From Stenotrophomonas ginsengisoli (lineage in GTDB: Bacteria; Pseudomonadota; Gammaproteobacteria; Xanthomonadales; Xanthomonadaceae), in NCBI RefSeq assembly GCF_001431485.1, contig NZ_LDJM01000015.1, forward strand, positions 1 through 60,543: a stretch of 60,543 bases of DNA, read 5' to 3'. A model generated the notes under the pieces. It saw only the letters and a program-made list of their open reading frames with translations, was not told the DNA's origin and made no database searches. Shown here one piece after another: positions 30,005 to 38,874 of the stretch; within the stretch, counting starts at the first letter, position 1; every line of letters begins with the position of its first letter. Position numbers and translations under genes: made by a program.

Positions 30005-30439
30005 ATGCCGCTCCAGAACCGTTGTCACGCAGGCCTTGCCACAAGCCTGCTGTTGCTTGGCAGCGCATGTGCCTCCAGCGCCGGTATGCCGGGTGACCTG
30101 CAGATACGCACAACCTCCCCGGCGCAGCTGCTGGCGGGAGCACAATCGGCCGGCCACGGATTTCCAGCTGCATGCAGGGCCTGGACCCTCTCCCCCTCCC
30201 AGGCCAGGCAGTTCTTCGCCCTGGCCTTGGAGCAGCTACCGCAAGACCAGCATCGTTTTGACTACCTGCCCTGTGAAATCACCGGCGAGCTGCAAGCCGA
30301 TGGCCAGCGCTGGCAGTTCCACATCAATGCCGCCGGCACTGGCCGCTGGCAGCACAACGGCAGCCAGCGCCACTTTGCCTGCACCGAGCCGGCCTGCGAG
30401 CCGCTGGTCCTGATGCTGCCCGAACCCGGCAATCCGTAA
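30005..30439 (+). CDS. Small exported protein, possible lipoprotein
   Basis: 144 residues from ATG 30005 with GGAGG eight bases upstream. The signal sequence is GLATSLLLLGSACASSAG; GSAC may be a lipobox (Cys20) or the cleavage may be by signal peptidase I. The mature part has LSPSQARQFFALALEQLPQDQHRFDYLPCEITGELQ (in pieces) and ends with HFACTEPACEPLVLMLPEP. Conserved-looking cysteines suggest disulfides. No family is recognised. It is divergent from the PTS-like gene and upstream of the pseudouridine synthase. Confidence 0.65.
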   Translation: MPLQNRCHAGLATSLLLLGSACASSAGMPGDLQIRTTSPAQLLAGAQSAGHGFPAACRAWTLSPSQARQFFALALEQLPQDQHRFDYLPCEITGELQADGQRWQFHINAAGTGRWQHNGSQRHFACTEPACEPLVLMLPEPGNP

Positions 30440-30515
30440 CCACAGCCGGCAGGGTTCAGGCAGGCCGCGAGGCGCGGGCTATGCTTGCTGCATCGCCTGC
30501 CTGCCGCATCCCCAC

Positions 30516-31421
30516 GTGACCACGCACCGCGCCATCCGCGATGGCCTTCCCGCCAGCCACTTCCAGCTTCCTCCCGGCCCGTGGGCCACGGTGCTGCAAG
30601 CGCTGTGTGCGCATTTCCCGGCCATTGCCGAAGACATCTGGTGTGACCGTTTCATCCGTGGCCGGGTACTGGATGCCGACGGCCAGCCGTTGCCTGTCGA
30701 TGCGCCTTACCGGCTCGGCGCCACCGTGCAGTATTTCCGCGAAGTGGCCGACGAGCCGGTGATTCCGTATGCCGAAACCATCGTGCATGCCGATGAGCAT
30801 CTGGTCGTGGCCTGCAAGCCGCACTTCCTGCCGGTGGTACCGGCCGGGGTGTATGTACGCCAGACCCTGCTCAACCGCCTGGTGGAGACCCTGGACAACC
30901 CACACCTGGTGCCGCTGCACCGCATTGACCGCGACACGGCCGGGCTGGTGCTGTTCTCGGCCAACCCGGCCAGCCGCGGTGCCTACCAGGCGCTGTTCCG
31001 CGAGCGGCGCATTGCCAAGTACTACCTGGCCGTGGCCCCGCCACTGGAACAGCTGCCGTTTCCGTATATGCACCGCAGCCGCCTGGTGCCCGGCGAGCCG
31101 TTTTTCCGCATGTGCGAAGCGCCGGGCGAGGCCAACAGCGAAACCGTGATCGAGGTACTCAGGCGCGGCCCCAAGCACTGGACTTACCGCCTGCAGCCGA
31201 TAACAGGGCGCAAGCACCAGTTGCGTGTGCACATGGCCGCGCTGGGGGCTCCCCTGCTGCATGACCGCAGCTATCCGCAGCTGCTGCCACAACAGGCCGA
31301 TGCAGCGGAGCAGCCGCTGCAACTGCTGGCCCATGCACTGCACTTCACCGATCCACTGGATGGCACACAACGGCAGTTCCACTCTGCACGGGTACTGAGC
31401 GAGGATTGCTTGCCGTCATGA
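30516..31421 (+). CDS. RluA-type pseudouridine synthase
   Basis: 301 residues from GTG 30516. The catalytic motif HRIDRDTAGLVLFS contains the essential Asp, preceded by the family PHFLPVVP block and followed by KYYLAVAP. The C-terminal ITGRKHQLRVHMAALGAPLLHD is the second signature. The subgroup resembles the single-domain RluA-like enzymes annotated as 23S or tRNA pseudouridine synthases. The target base cannot be assigned from sequence alone. Confidence 0.92.
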   Translation: MTTHRAIRDGLPASHFQLPPGPWATVLQALCAHFPAIAEDIWCDRFIRGRVLDADGQPLPVDAPYRLGATVQYFREVADEPVIPYAETIVHADEHLVVACKPHFLPVVPAGVYVRQTLLNRLVETLDNPHLVPLHRIDRDTAGLVLFSANPASRGAYQALFRERRIAKYYLAVAPPLEQLPFPYMHRSRLVPGEPFFRMCEAPGEANSETVIEVLRRGPKHWTYRLQPITGRKHQLRVHMAALGAPLLHDRSYPQLLPQQADAAEQPLQLLAHALHFTDPLDGTQRQFHSARVLSEDCLPS

Positions 31422-31687
31422 AGCAGCGGGGAAAACGCCCCAGTGCTGCCGACCGACCAAGTACTGCCGCCCGTCGATTGAAAAATAACAATCAAACCAA
31501 TTATTTGCACTTGTTTGAAAAGATCATGAACGCGCAATAGACTGGGCCATTCGTGCGTTATGGCACACCCAAATAAATATCCGGCAAGGCAACCGCCGGC
31601 ATTTATTCAGCACGGCACAGATGGCAGCACGAAGCGTTGGTTGTGTGGCAAACAAAAAACCACCCGTAAGCCCAGGAAGGATCGGCA

Positions 31688-32038
31688 ATGCTTCCAGCTC
31701 AACTTGCGCACTATCCAACCCAATATGACATGTCGCTGCTGGCCATTGCGGTGCTGGACCAGCGCACATTCTCCACGGTCTACTGCAACTCAACCTTCCT
31801 GCGACTGCAGAAAAATCATGCCATGGTGGCTGGAACGGACATGTTCCGTGAAACCAACCTGCGCGAAGCCGCCCAACGCTGCTGGCAGCAGAAGATCATG
31901 GTGCTGACCACGCTGCCGGACAGCTTGTTGCGGGTTGAATTTTCCCCTCTGCCCGGCGATGACGCCTCCGCCCCCTATGTGCAATGTCTGCTGCTCAGGC
32001 CACACATCGAAACCGGTGCCGGCGAGCAGGCCCTGTAA
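31688..32038 (+). CDS. PAS-like mini-protein
   Basis: 116 residues with AGGAAGG before ATG 31688. The sequence SLLAIAVLDQRTFSTVYCNSTFLRLQKN follows the beta-strand/helix order of a PAS core, and the end is LRVEFSPLPGDDASAPYVQCLLLRP. There is no output domain. The hybrid kinase gene begins 18 bp later, so the two are probably cotranscribed and the small protein may act as an extra sensory module or modulator of the kinase. The PAS assignment is tentative. Confidence 0.6.
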   Translation: MLPAQLAHYPTQYDMSLLAIAVLDQRTFSTVYCNSTFLRLQKNHAMVAGTDMFRETNLREAAQRCWQQKIMVLTTLPDSLLRVEFSPLPGDDASAPYVQCLLLRPHIETGAGEQAL

Positions 32039-32056
32039 CAGCCCGGGGATGCTTCC

Positions 32057-33649
32057 TTGTCCAGTATGCCGCTGGCTTATGCACGGATAATCGACCACCT
32101 GCCCCACAGCATCTGGTTGTGCACACCCCAGGGCGAGATCTTCTGGACCAATGGCACCTCCAATCGTTACGCCTACGGCACCGACGAGATGCTCGATGCC
32201 AGCAACACGCGCTATGTGAGCAAGGTGCATCCGGACGACCTGACCGGTGCCGGGATTGCCCTGTCTCGCGCCATGAACGGTGATCCACCCGAGCGCCCCT
32301 ACCGTTACCGCCTGCGCGATCACCGCGGTGCTTTTCGTTGGCACGAGTTCTGTATTGCGCCGGTCTATGACGACAACCGCCAGCTGCTGTACTGGATCGG
32401 CAGCAGCGTCAACATCGAGCACACCATGGCTGAAGCCCGGCATCTGGAGGCGGCACTGAGCACCGCCAACAGCCAGTTGGCCAGCCTGCGCAGTGAGCTG
32501 GACAGGCATCTGCAGCACTCGGCAATCGAGCAGAAGATGGCCCTGGTCAACCATCTTGCCGGTGGCATTGCCCATGACCTCAACAACCTGTTGCAGGTGG
32601 TGGTGGCCTGTACCGAAATGGCCCTGCTGGCCGACCCATCACCCGCGGTGGAATCCAAGCTGCGCCTGATTGCCGATTGCGTGAACCGTGCCGGGCGCAT
32701 GTCATCGCAGCTGGCCAGCTTCAGCGGCCGTCAACCACAGAACTCACGAGTGCTCGATACCCACGCCACCTTGTTTGAGTGTGCACAGCTGCTGCAACGC
32801 GCGGTTGGGGCGGAGATTGAATTCGAGTCCCGCATTGCCGATGACCTGCATCCGATCCTGGCCGACCGCTCGCAACTGGAAAACACCCTGATCAACCTGG
32901 CCATCAATGCACGAGATGCCGTCAATGGGCATGGCCGTGTCCTGTTTGATGCCTGCAACACCACCAGCCTGGATAGCGACGGCAATCCGGTCGAACAAGT
33001 GCAGCTGACCCTGTCCGATGATGGCATCGGCATGGACCCGGCACTGCAGGAGAAGGTGTTCGAGCCCTTCTTCACCACCAAACCCGATGGCAAGGGCACC
33101 GGCCTGGGGCTGTCGATGGTGCGGCGCTTTGTCCAGGCCAGCAATGGCCATATCACCCTGAACTCAGAACTGGGCAAGGGCACCAGCATCAGCCTGCTGT
33201 TGCCACGCAGCCGCCAACAGGCAGCAGTGGCAACCGAACAGGTCGATACCCAGGCTTCATTGAAGCTGAAAATCCTGCTGGTAGAAGACGACGAACAGGT
33301 GCGCCAATCCATCCACCTGCTCCTGCTCCAGCTCGATTGCGATGTCATCCCCTCGTTCAACATCGACCATGCCTTGGCATTGCTCGATGGTGGCATGCGT
33401 CCGGATGTGATCATCTCCGACATCCGTATGCCGGGCAGGAAAACCGCCCGTGACCTGATCCACTGGGTGGAATCCAGGCCCGGCATGGCATTGTGCTTTG
33501 CCACCGGCTACAGCCCGGATGTAGCGGTGGCAGAAGGCCTGATCGACGGCAAGTATGTCGTTTTGTTCAAGCCGTTTACCCTGCACGATCTGGCCGGCAT
33601 CCTGCACCGCCTGGTCGCAACGCATGCCCGGCTGGCTGCTGAAAACTGA
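32057..33649 (+). CDS. Hybrid sensor histidine kinase (PAS-HisKA-HATPase-receiver)
   Basis: 530 residues; TTG 32057 has GGGGA upstream and ATG 32066 is an alternative. There is no membrane segment, so it is a cytoplasmic sensor. A PAS domain covers about 5-125 (HSIWLCTPQGEIFWTNGTS, then the PAC end FRWHEFCIAPVYDD). The H-box LAGGIAHDLNNLLQ has the phospho-acceptor His near residue 175. HATPase motifs are NLAINARDAV, SDDGIGMD, FTTKPDGKGTGLGLSMV. The receiver carries Asp in DVIISDIRMPG near 455 and Lys in LFKPFT. No separate DNA-binding partner is adjacent, so the output is unknown. Confidence 0.9.
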   Translation: MSSMPLAYARIIDHLPHSIWLCTPQGEIFWTNGTSNRYAYGTDEMLDASNTRYVSKVHPDDLTGAGIALSRAMNGDPPERPYRYRLRDHRGAFRWHEFCIAPVYDDNRQLLYWIGSSVNIEHTMAEARHLEAALSTANSQLASLRSELDRHLQHSAIEQKMALVNHLAGGIAHDLNNLLQVVVACTEMALLADPSPAVESKLRLIADCVNRAGRMSSQLASFSGRQPQNSRVLDTHATLFECAQLLQRAVGAEIEFESRIADDLHPILADRSQLENTLINLAINARDAVNGHGRVLFDACNTTSLDSDGNPVEQVQLTLSDDGIGMDPALQEKVFEPFFTTKPDGKGTGLGLSMVRRFVQASNGHITLNSELGKGTSISLLLPRSRQQAAVATEQVDTQASLKLKILLVEDDEQVRQSIHLLLLQLDCDVIPSFNIDHALALLDGGMRPDVIISDIRMPGRKTARDLIHWVESRPGMALCFATGYSPDVAVAEGLIDGKYVVLFKPFTLHDLAGILHRLVATHARLAAEN

Positions 33650-33652
33650 AAG

Positions 33653-33675
33653 TGCCCTGCGCAGGCAGGGCATTT
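33653..33675. terminator. Hairpin between convergent genes
   Basis: TGCCCTGC and GCAGGGCA pair around GCAG, followed on the plus strand by TTTCATT. It lies between the hybrid kinase and the convergent RcnB-like gene. Confidence 0.6.
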
Positions 33676-33693
33676 CATTGAAACCGGCATGGG

Positions 33694-34209
33694 TTACATG
33701 CCGTTGATCACGATCTCGTTGACCACATTGCTGCCACTGGTGACGCGTACATAACGCTCACCGATCCGGCGCCATTCCTGGCCACGCGGTGCCTTCTGCA
33801 GACCATGGCGGCGGTGTTCGGTAACCACTACGCCCTGGCGGTTTTCTGCCAGCGGGGCTCCCAGGCGCAGCGGGCGATGGCCGGCACGATCGACCGAGCG
33901 CGGTCCACCGCGGCGATGCATGCCGTCATGGCGATGCATGCGCCCTGCATGGGCCTGTGGCGCCCCGTGCGGGGCCGCACCAAACTGGCGACGCTGCCCG
34001 TGCGGGCCCTTGTGATGACGCCCCGGAGCCTCGGCGGCTTGCCCGGCCTGCGGCGGGCGAATGCCCTGCTGCCCGGCAACCGGGGGCAGCGCAGCCGTAC
34101 TGACCGCCGCCGGAGCCGGAGCGACCGGGGCAATCGTTGCCGGTGCCGCCAGGGCCGAGCCTGCAACCAACACCGAGAGCGAAAGAATCGTTGCGACAAC
34201 CTGCTTCAT
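33694..34209 (-). CDS. RcnB-like exported protein with His/Pro-rich linker (copy 1)
   Basis: 171 residues from ATG 34209, with GAAGGAGG seven bases upstream. A signal peptide (TILSLSVLVAGSALA) is followed by a Pro/Ala linker, a His/Arg/Gly-rich stretch (GRMHRHDGMHRRGG) and a C-terminal RcnB module with GQEWRRIGERYVRVTSGSNVVNEIV. RcnB proteins act in the periplasm and in E. coli modulate Ni/Co homeostasis; the His-rich part could bind metal. No rcnA efflux gene is adjacent. A related protein is at 38205-38630. Confidence 0.78.
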   Translation of the reverse strand: MKQVVATILSLSVLVAGSALAAPATIAPVAPAPAAVSTAALPPVAGQQGIRPPQAGQAAEAPGRHHKGPHGQRRQFGAAPHGAPQAHAGRMHRHDGMHRRGGPRSVDRAGHRPLRLGAPLAENRQGVVVTEHRRHGLQKAPRGQEWRRIGERYVRVTSGSNVVNEIVINGM

Positions 34210-34601
34210 GAAAACCTCCTTCACAGCGGTCTTGCTGCGTGGTTCCACGATAAGGCCGGAAAAATGAACGCCCGTCTAAAAACAATACTCCGAATGTATC
34301 CGCATGTATCACATTGTTTTGTTTTCAAGCAGACGCCGATCGAAAACAATGCAGAAAACATCCCGGACAACAGTCGCAACAACAGCAGATCGAATAAATA
34401 TTTTTATATTTAATACTTACAGAGACAAATAATAAACACATAAAACATAATAAATAAAACAGAGTGCCAGAACAGCAAGTCACTCAGTCCGCCATTAACA
34501 GCCGTATGTCAGCAGCGCACCATCAAACCGCCACGTCCGGCCCACGCCTGCGCTGGACCGGGTTGATCACGCAACGTCTGTGTGGCCAACAGGCAGGAAA
34601 C
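34210..34601. other. Non-coding gap with an AT-rich tract (34380-34470)
   Basis: No gene is supported between the RcnB-like start and the DUF885 terminator. About 90 bases near 34380-34470 are strikingly A/T-rich (AATAAATATTTTTATATTTA and similar) in an otherwise GC-rich genome. The tract lies upstream of the RcnB-like promoter side. It could be an H-NS-type silencer target, an UP-element-rich promoter, or a remnant of foreign DNA. Confidence 0.5.
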
Positions 34602-34632
34602 AAAAAGGCGGTGCCGCTTCAACGGCACCGCC
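34602..34632 (-). terminator. Terminator after the DUF885 gene
   Basis: GGCGGTGCCG and CGGCACCGCC pair around CTTCAA, followed on the minus strand by TTTTTG. It lies about 35 bases beyond the stop codon. Confidence 0.85.
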
Positions 34633-34665
34633 CGGGAACGATCAGCAGATCGGGGTCAGGCCTGC

Positions 34666-36540
34666 TCAGGCGGCCTTGTGCCCGGCGACCCAGCGGTCTA
34701 CGCGCTTTTCCAGCAGGTCCAGCGGCAATGCGCCACCACCGAGGACGGTGTCGTGGAAGCCACGGATGTCGAACTTGTCACCCAGTTCGGCTTCAGCCTT
34801 GGCACGCAGCTCGAGGATCTTGTTCATGCCGATTTTGTAGGAGGTCGCCTGGCCGGGCATGATCAGGTAACGGCGTACTTCCGATTCCATCGCTGCACGC
34901 GGGATCGAACTGTTGGCAGCGAAATACTCCACCGCCTGCGCTTCGGTCCAGCCCTTTGCATGCAGGCCGGTGTCCACCACCAGGCGGATCGCGCGCCACA
35001 TTTCCGAGGTCAGGCGGCCGTAATCCGAATACGGATCCTGGTAGGTGCCCGGCATCTCCTTGGCCAGGCGCTCGGTGTACAGGCCCCAGCCTTCGGCATA
35101 GGCACTGAGCATGAGCTGGGTGCGGAACTTGGGCAGGCCGGTCAGCTCCTGGGCAATGGACAGCTGCATGTGGTGGCCCGGCAATGCCTCGTGGTAGGCA
35201 ATCACTTCCAGCTCGGTCTTGGGCATGGCTGCCATGTCGGACATGTGCATGTAGTAGATGCCCGGACGTGAACCATCGGCGGTACCCGGGTAGTAATGCT
35301 GGGCCGCACCGGGCTGCTCACGGAAAGCTTCGACGCGACGCACTTCCAGCGGTGCCTTGGGCAGCAGGCCGAAGTACTCCGGCAGCACCTTGCGGATGTT
35401 GTCGATGGCCGCATTGGTGTCGGCCATGTAACGGGCACGATCCTCGTCGGTATTGGCGTACTTCAGTGCCGGGTTGGCGGTGACGTGCTTGAAGAAGGCC
35501 TGCAGGTCGCCCTCCACCCCGAGCTGCTTCTGGATCGCCTCCATCTCGCCGCGGATGCGCGCCACGTCGGCCAGGCCGATCTCGTGGATCTGCTCGGCAC
35601 TCAGGTCGGTGGTGGTGTTCTGGCGCAGCTGGTAACGGTAGTAATCGGCACCGTTGTTGCCGGCCTGGGTGGTGCCCACACCGGCCGGGTTGAGCAGGGC
35701 CTTGGGAGCGGCAGCACTGGCCCAGTCAATGATCTGGGTGTAGGCAGGCTGCACCTTGTCCACCAGTGCCGTGCGCGCCTGTGCCTTGAGCTCATCCGCG
35801 CGGGCCTGGTCAATGGTGCCGGCCTTGGCCAGGGCGTCGGCCTTGCGCTGCAGGTCGCCCCACAGGGCGCTGTCACTGCCCGCATTGAACGGCGCACCGG
35901 ACACCAGCGCGCGCGACTGCTGGGCCACCGCCTCCAGGGCGAAGCGCGGCGGCAGGGTGCCGGCAGCCTCGGCCTTGCGGGCATGCTCGAGCAGCTGGCC
36001 GAAGAAGCGCGGCACTTCATTCAAACGGGCGATGTAGGCCAGGTAATCGGCCTCGCTGTCCACGGTGTGGAAGTTCATCAGCAGCATCGGCAGGGTCGAC
36101 TGCATGCCGTTCATCTGGTCGAACGCGTACTGGTTCAGGCGGTAGGCCTTGCCGTCACGCTCGTTCTCGTACTGGCGCTTCCACAGCTCCCACGAGGTCT
36201 GGGTCTCGGCATCGAGCTTGTCAAAATCAAACTGGCTCTCCATCGCCTTGACCGAGGCCTCCAGCCAGGCGATGCGCGCATCGGCACCGGCTTCGGACAC
36301 ATCGTCCAGCTTGTCGTTGAGCTGCTTGCTGCCCTGGAAGCTGAGCATCAGCGGAGAGAAGGTCATCCATTCGGCGTACTGCGCATCAAACCAGGCATTC
36401 AGGCGCTGCGATTCGGCCTGCACCTGTTCGGCGCTGGCGGTACGGCCGGCCTCCGGCGCCGACGAAGGGCCCGGCGAACAACCGGCAAGTACGGCAGCCA
36501 GGGCCAAGGCCAGGGCACTGTGGGAAACGAGCGAACGCAT
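34666..36540 (-). CDS. DUF885 lipoprotein, probable zinc-dependent peptidase
   Basis: 624 residues. LALAAVLAGC gives a lipobox with Cys21, so the protein is membrane-anchored in the periplasm. The long helical body carries YHEALPGHHMQ near the C-terminal third, an H-E-x3-G-H-H zinc-binding motif of the DUF885 (M32-like) family, then YAEGWGLYTERLA, a second conserved block. Activity on peptides is expected by family, but substrates are mostly unknown. The gene is monocistronic, divergent from the MAPEG gene. Confidence 0.88.
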   Translation of the reverse strand: MRSLVSHSALALALAAVLAGCSPGPSSAPEAGRTASAEQVQAESQRLNAWFDAQYAEWMTFSPLMLSFQGSKQLNDKLDDVSEAGADARIAWLEASVKAMESQFDFDKLDAETQTSWELWKRQYENERDGKAYRLNQYAFDQMNGMQSTLPMLLMNFHTVDSEADYLAYIARLNEVPRFFGQLLEHARKAEAAGTLPPRFALEAVAQQSRALVSGAPFNAGSDSALWGDLQRKADALAKAGTIDQARADELKAQARTALVDKVQPAYTQIIDWASAAAPKALLNPAGVGTTQAGNNGADYYRYQLRQNTTTDLSAEQIHEIGLADVARIRGEMEAIQKQLGVEGDLQAFFKHVTANPALKYANTDEDRARYMADTNAAIDNIRKVLPEYFGLLPKAPLEVRRVEAFREQPGAAQHYYPGTADGSRPGIYYMHMSDMAAMPKTELEVIAYHEALPGHHMQLSIAQELTGLPKFRTQLMLSAYAEGWGLYTERLAKEMPGTYQDPYSDYGRLTSEMWRAIRLVVDTGLHAKGWTEAQAVEYFAANSSIPRAAMESEVRRYLIMPGQATSYKIGMNKILELRAKAEAELGDKFDIRGFHDTVLGGGALPLDLLEKRVDRWVAGHKAA

Positions 36541-36696
36541 GAGGGATTCTCCGCAAATGGTGAGGCTGAAGGTCAGCGTTTGTTATACCAATGGCCACGC
36601 CGCCGGAGGGATGACAAAGGTCACGCCTGCAGCAGCCGCTGCACGCAGGGCCACAACCTGCCAAGCTGGCCCTGCCCTCCAGATGACGGACATCCC

Positions 36697-37095
36697 ATGA
36701 CCCTTGCCACTGCCTGCGTCCTGATTGCCTGCCTGCTGCCGATCGTGTGTGCCGGCATCGCCAAATCCCCCGGGTTCGGCAAGCCGCGCCGGGATGGCGG
36801 TTTTGACAACCGCAACCCACGCGCGTGGATGGCCGGGCTGGAAGGCTGGCAGGCACGCGCCAATGCCGCCCAGCAGAACAGCTTCGAAGCGCTGCCCATC
36901 TTCATCGCCGGCGTGCTGCTGGCCCAGCAGGCCGATGTACGGCAAGGCCTGGTCGATGGCCTGGCCTGTGCCTTCATCGTGCTGCGTGCCGGTTACATCG
37001 CCGCCTATCTGCGTGACACCGCCAGCCTGCGCTCGCTGCTGTGGGCGGCGGCAATGGTCTGTTGCGTGGGCCTGTTTGTCTGCACCGCGCTGTAA
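36697..37095 (+). CDS. MAPEG-family membrane protein
   Basis: 132 residues from ATG 36697. Four helices are visible (TLATACVLIACLLPIVCAGIA, FEALPIFIAGVLLAQQ, GLACAFIVLRAGYIAAYL, LLWAAAMVCCVGLFVCTAL). The intervening RANAAQQNSFEALPIF and LRAGYIAAYL are the MAPEG hallmarks (N-x-x-E-x3-FxxG-like and RxxxxYxxY-like). Members include microsomal glutathione transferase relatives. The bacterial function is not known. Confidence 0.87.
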   Translation: MTLATACVLIACLLPIVCAGIAKSPGFGKPRRDGGFDNRNPRAWMAGLEGWQARANAAQQNSFEALPIFIAGVLLAQQADVRQGLVDGLACAFIVLRAGYIAAYLRDTASLRSLLWAAAMVCCVGLFVCTAL

Positions 37096-37108
37096 CCCAC
37101 ACGCAGGC

Positions 37109-38107
37109 TCAGGCCAGGCCGGCCAGCCATGCCTGGCGTGCGGCGGGGGCATGGAAACTCCAGGCCACAAACCGGCTGCGCTTGTTGCCCTGGGCCATGT
37201 CCACCTGCTGCACCTGGAGCGCACCGGCCTTGCCCAGCTGCTTGTGGATGTCGGCCAGGTGCTCGCTCTTGGCCACCAGGGAGGAAAACCACAGCACCTG
37301 CTCGCGGCAGGCCACGCTCTCCTTGATCATCCGGCGCAGGAACGAGGCCTCGCCACCGGTGCACCACAGCTCGTTGGCCTGGCCACCGAAGTTCAACGCC
37401 GGGGCGCCCCGCTTGCCTGTCGCCGCGGCTGACGGCTTGCTGCCGGCCAGGTTGCCCAGCTTGCGTTGGCTGCCACGTGCCGCCTCGGCAGCCGAGGCAT
37501 GGAACGGCGGATTGCACAGGGTCAGGGCAAAACGCTCCTGCGCCTGAAGCAGGCCGGCAAAGATGCTGCCGCGTGCAGTCTGCTGACGCAGTTCGATCTG
37601 CGCCTGCAGGCCATTGGCCTGGATGTTGGCCTGGGCCGATGCCAGCGCGCCGGCATCGATATCGGTGCCGACAAACTGCCAGCCGTACTCGGCCTGGCCG
37701 AGCAGGGGGTAGATCAGGTTGGCCCCGGTGCCGATATCCAGCACCCGCACCTGCGGCCCCTGCAGCAGCTGGCCGTGGTTGTCCTCGGCCAGCAGGTCGG
37801 CCAGCCCGTGCAGGTAATCCACCCGGCCCGGGACCGGTGGGCACAGGTAGCCGTCGGGAATGTCCCAGTGGGCAATGCCGTAATCGGCCTTGAGCAGCGC
37901 GCGGTTGAGTTCGCGCACCGCAGCGGGGGCAGCAAAGTCGATGCTGTCGCTGCCGGCCGGGGTGCGGATCAGGTAATCACGCAGTGGCGGATGCACCGTC
38001 ACCAGACGCGTCAGGTCGTAACGGCCCTGATGGCGGTTGCGGGGATGCAGAAGGGGAGCGGGCGCGGCAACCGGACGGGCCGGGCGCGGAGTGGATCGTG
38101 CGGTCAT
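37109..38107 (-). CDS. rlmF: 23S rRNA m6A1618 methyltransferase RlmF
   Basis: 332 residues with a basic N-terminal arm. The start PLLHPRNRHQGRYDL, the block YGIAHWDIPDGYLCPPVPGRVDYLH, the SAM site VLDIGTGANLIYPLLG and the catalytic LCNPPFHAS (NPPF) are all characteristic of RlmF. It methylates N6 of adenine 1618 in 23S rRNA. Convergent with the MAPEG gene, 13 bp apart. Confidence 0.95.
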   Translation of the reverse strand: MTARSTPRPARPVAAPAPLLHPRNRHQGRYDLTRLVTVHPPLRDYLIRTPAGSDSIDFAAPAAVRELNRALLKADYGIAHWDIPDGYLCPPVPGRVDYLHGLADLLAEDNHGQLLQGPQVRVLDIGTGANLIYPLLGQAEYGWQFVGTDIDAGALASAQANIQANGLQAQIELRQQTARGSIFAGLLQAQERFALTLCNPPFHASAAEAARGSQRKLGNLAGSKPSAAATGKRGAPALNFGGQANELWCTGGEASFLRRMIKESVACREQVLWFSSLVAKSEHLADIHKQLGKAGALQVQQVDMAQGNKRSRFVAWSFHAPAARQAWLAGLA

Positions 38108-38204
38108 GCCGGGTATTGGACACCATCACGGCACGCTGTGGCAGCTTTGTACGGCGGCCAGGTCAGCGGCCGCCCCGGGGATCGACCGCTGCAACAGGGC
38201 CGGC

Positions 38205-38630
38205 TCAACGACGGGCAGACAGGATGTCCACGATCAAACCGTTTGCGCTGGCGATCAACAGATAACGCCCGTCCAGCTGATGCCACTGCTGGCCACGCCC
38301 CGGACTGCGCAGGCCCTTGGCGCGCCAGTCGCTCATGCGTACACCACGCTGGCCGGCCGGCAGATGGCCGCCCTTGCGATAGGCCTGGCTGGTGGCATGG
38401 CCGGCGGGCTGGGCGTGCTGACGTGCCGGCTGGGCCTGGCTGTGCTGGGCCGGACGGGCCGGCTGCTGTGCCGGCTGGGCCTTGCCGGATTGCGCATGCT
38501 GCTGCGGGGCCGGGGTGCTGGCCGGGTGGGTGCGGTGGCCATCACCATGGGCTGCCGGCGCCGGAGCGGCGATGGCGGCAGCCGAGGCCAGCAGGCCAAG
38601 GCCAAGCACAGTGGAGAACAGGGTCTTCAT
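38205..38630 (-). CDS. RcnB-like exported protein with Gln/His/Pro-rich linker (copy 2)
   Basis: 141 residues, with signal peptide (VLGLGLLASAAAIAAPAPAA). The centre is a low-complexity linker of Gln, Pro, Ala and His (QPARPAQHSQAQPARQHAQP). The C-terminal module GRGQQWHQLDGRYLLIASANGLIVDIL matches the RcnB fold. It resembles the 33694-34209 protein in layout but differs in linker composition. The two are 4 kb apart and may be paralogs. Confidence 0.75.
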   Translation of the reverse strand: MKTLFSTVLGLGLLASAAAIAAPAPAAHGDGHRTHPASTPAPQQHAQSGKAQPAQQPARPAQHSQAQPARQHAQPAGHATSQAYRKGGHLPAGQRGVRMSDWRAKGLRSPGRGQQWHQLDGRYLLIASANGLIVDILSARR

Positions 38631-38874
38631 GGTGATGCTCCAGACAGGACAGCGCAGGTGGCTGCGACAAGTCCAAGGTAGGCCTGCAAAAATGAATCAA
38701 CCCCGGCATTTTCCGGCGCCTGGGTATCGGTCTGTATCACCGCATGGCGCTGTGTGACAGCACGCGGGCAGCCGGGCCGGCATGACTTGCCGCCCTCCCC
38801 GGCCAGCGCCGGTTTGACTATCGTTGCTTCCTCGGCAGGGCCAGCGTGGCACTGCCCCTGCTGCGACTGCTTCC

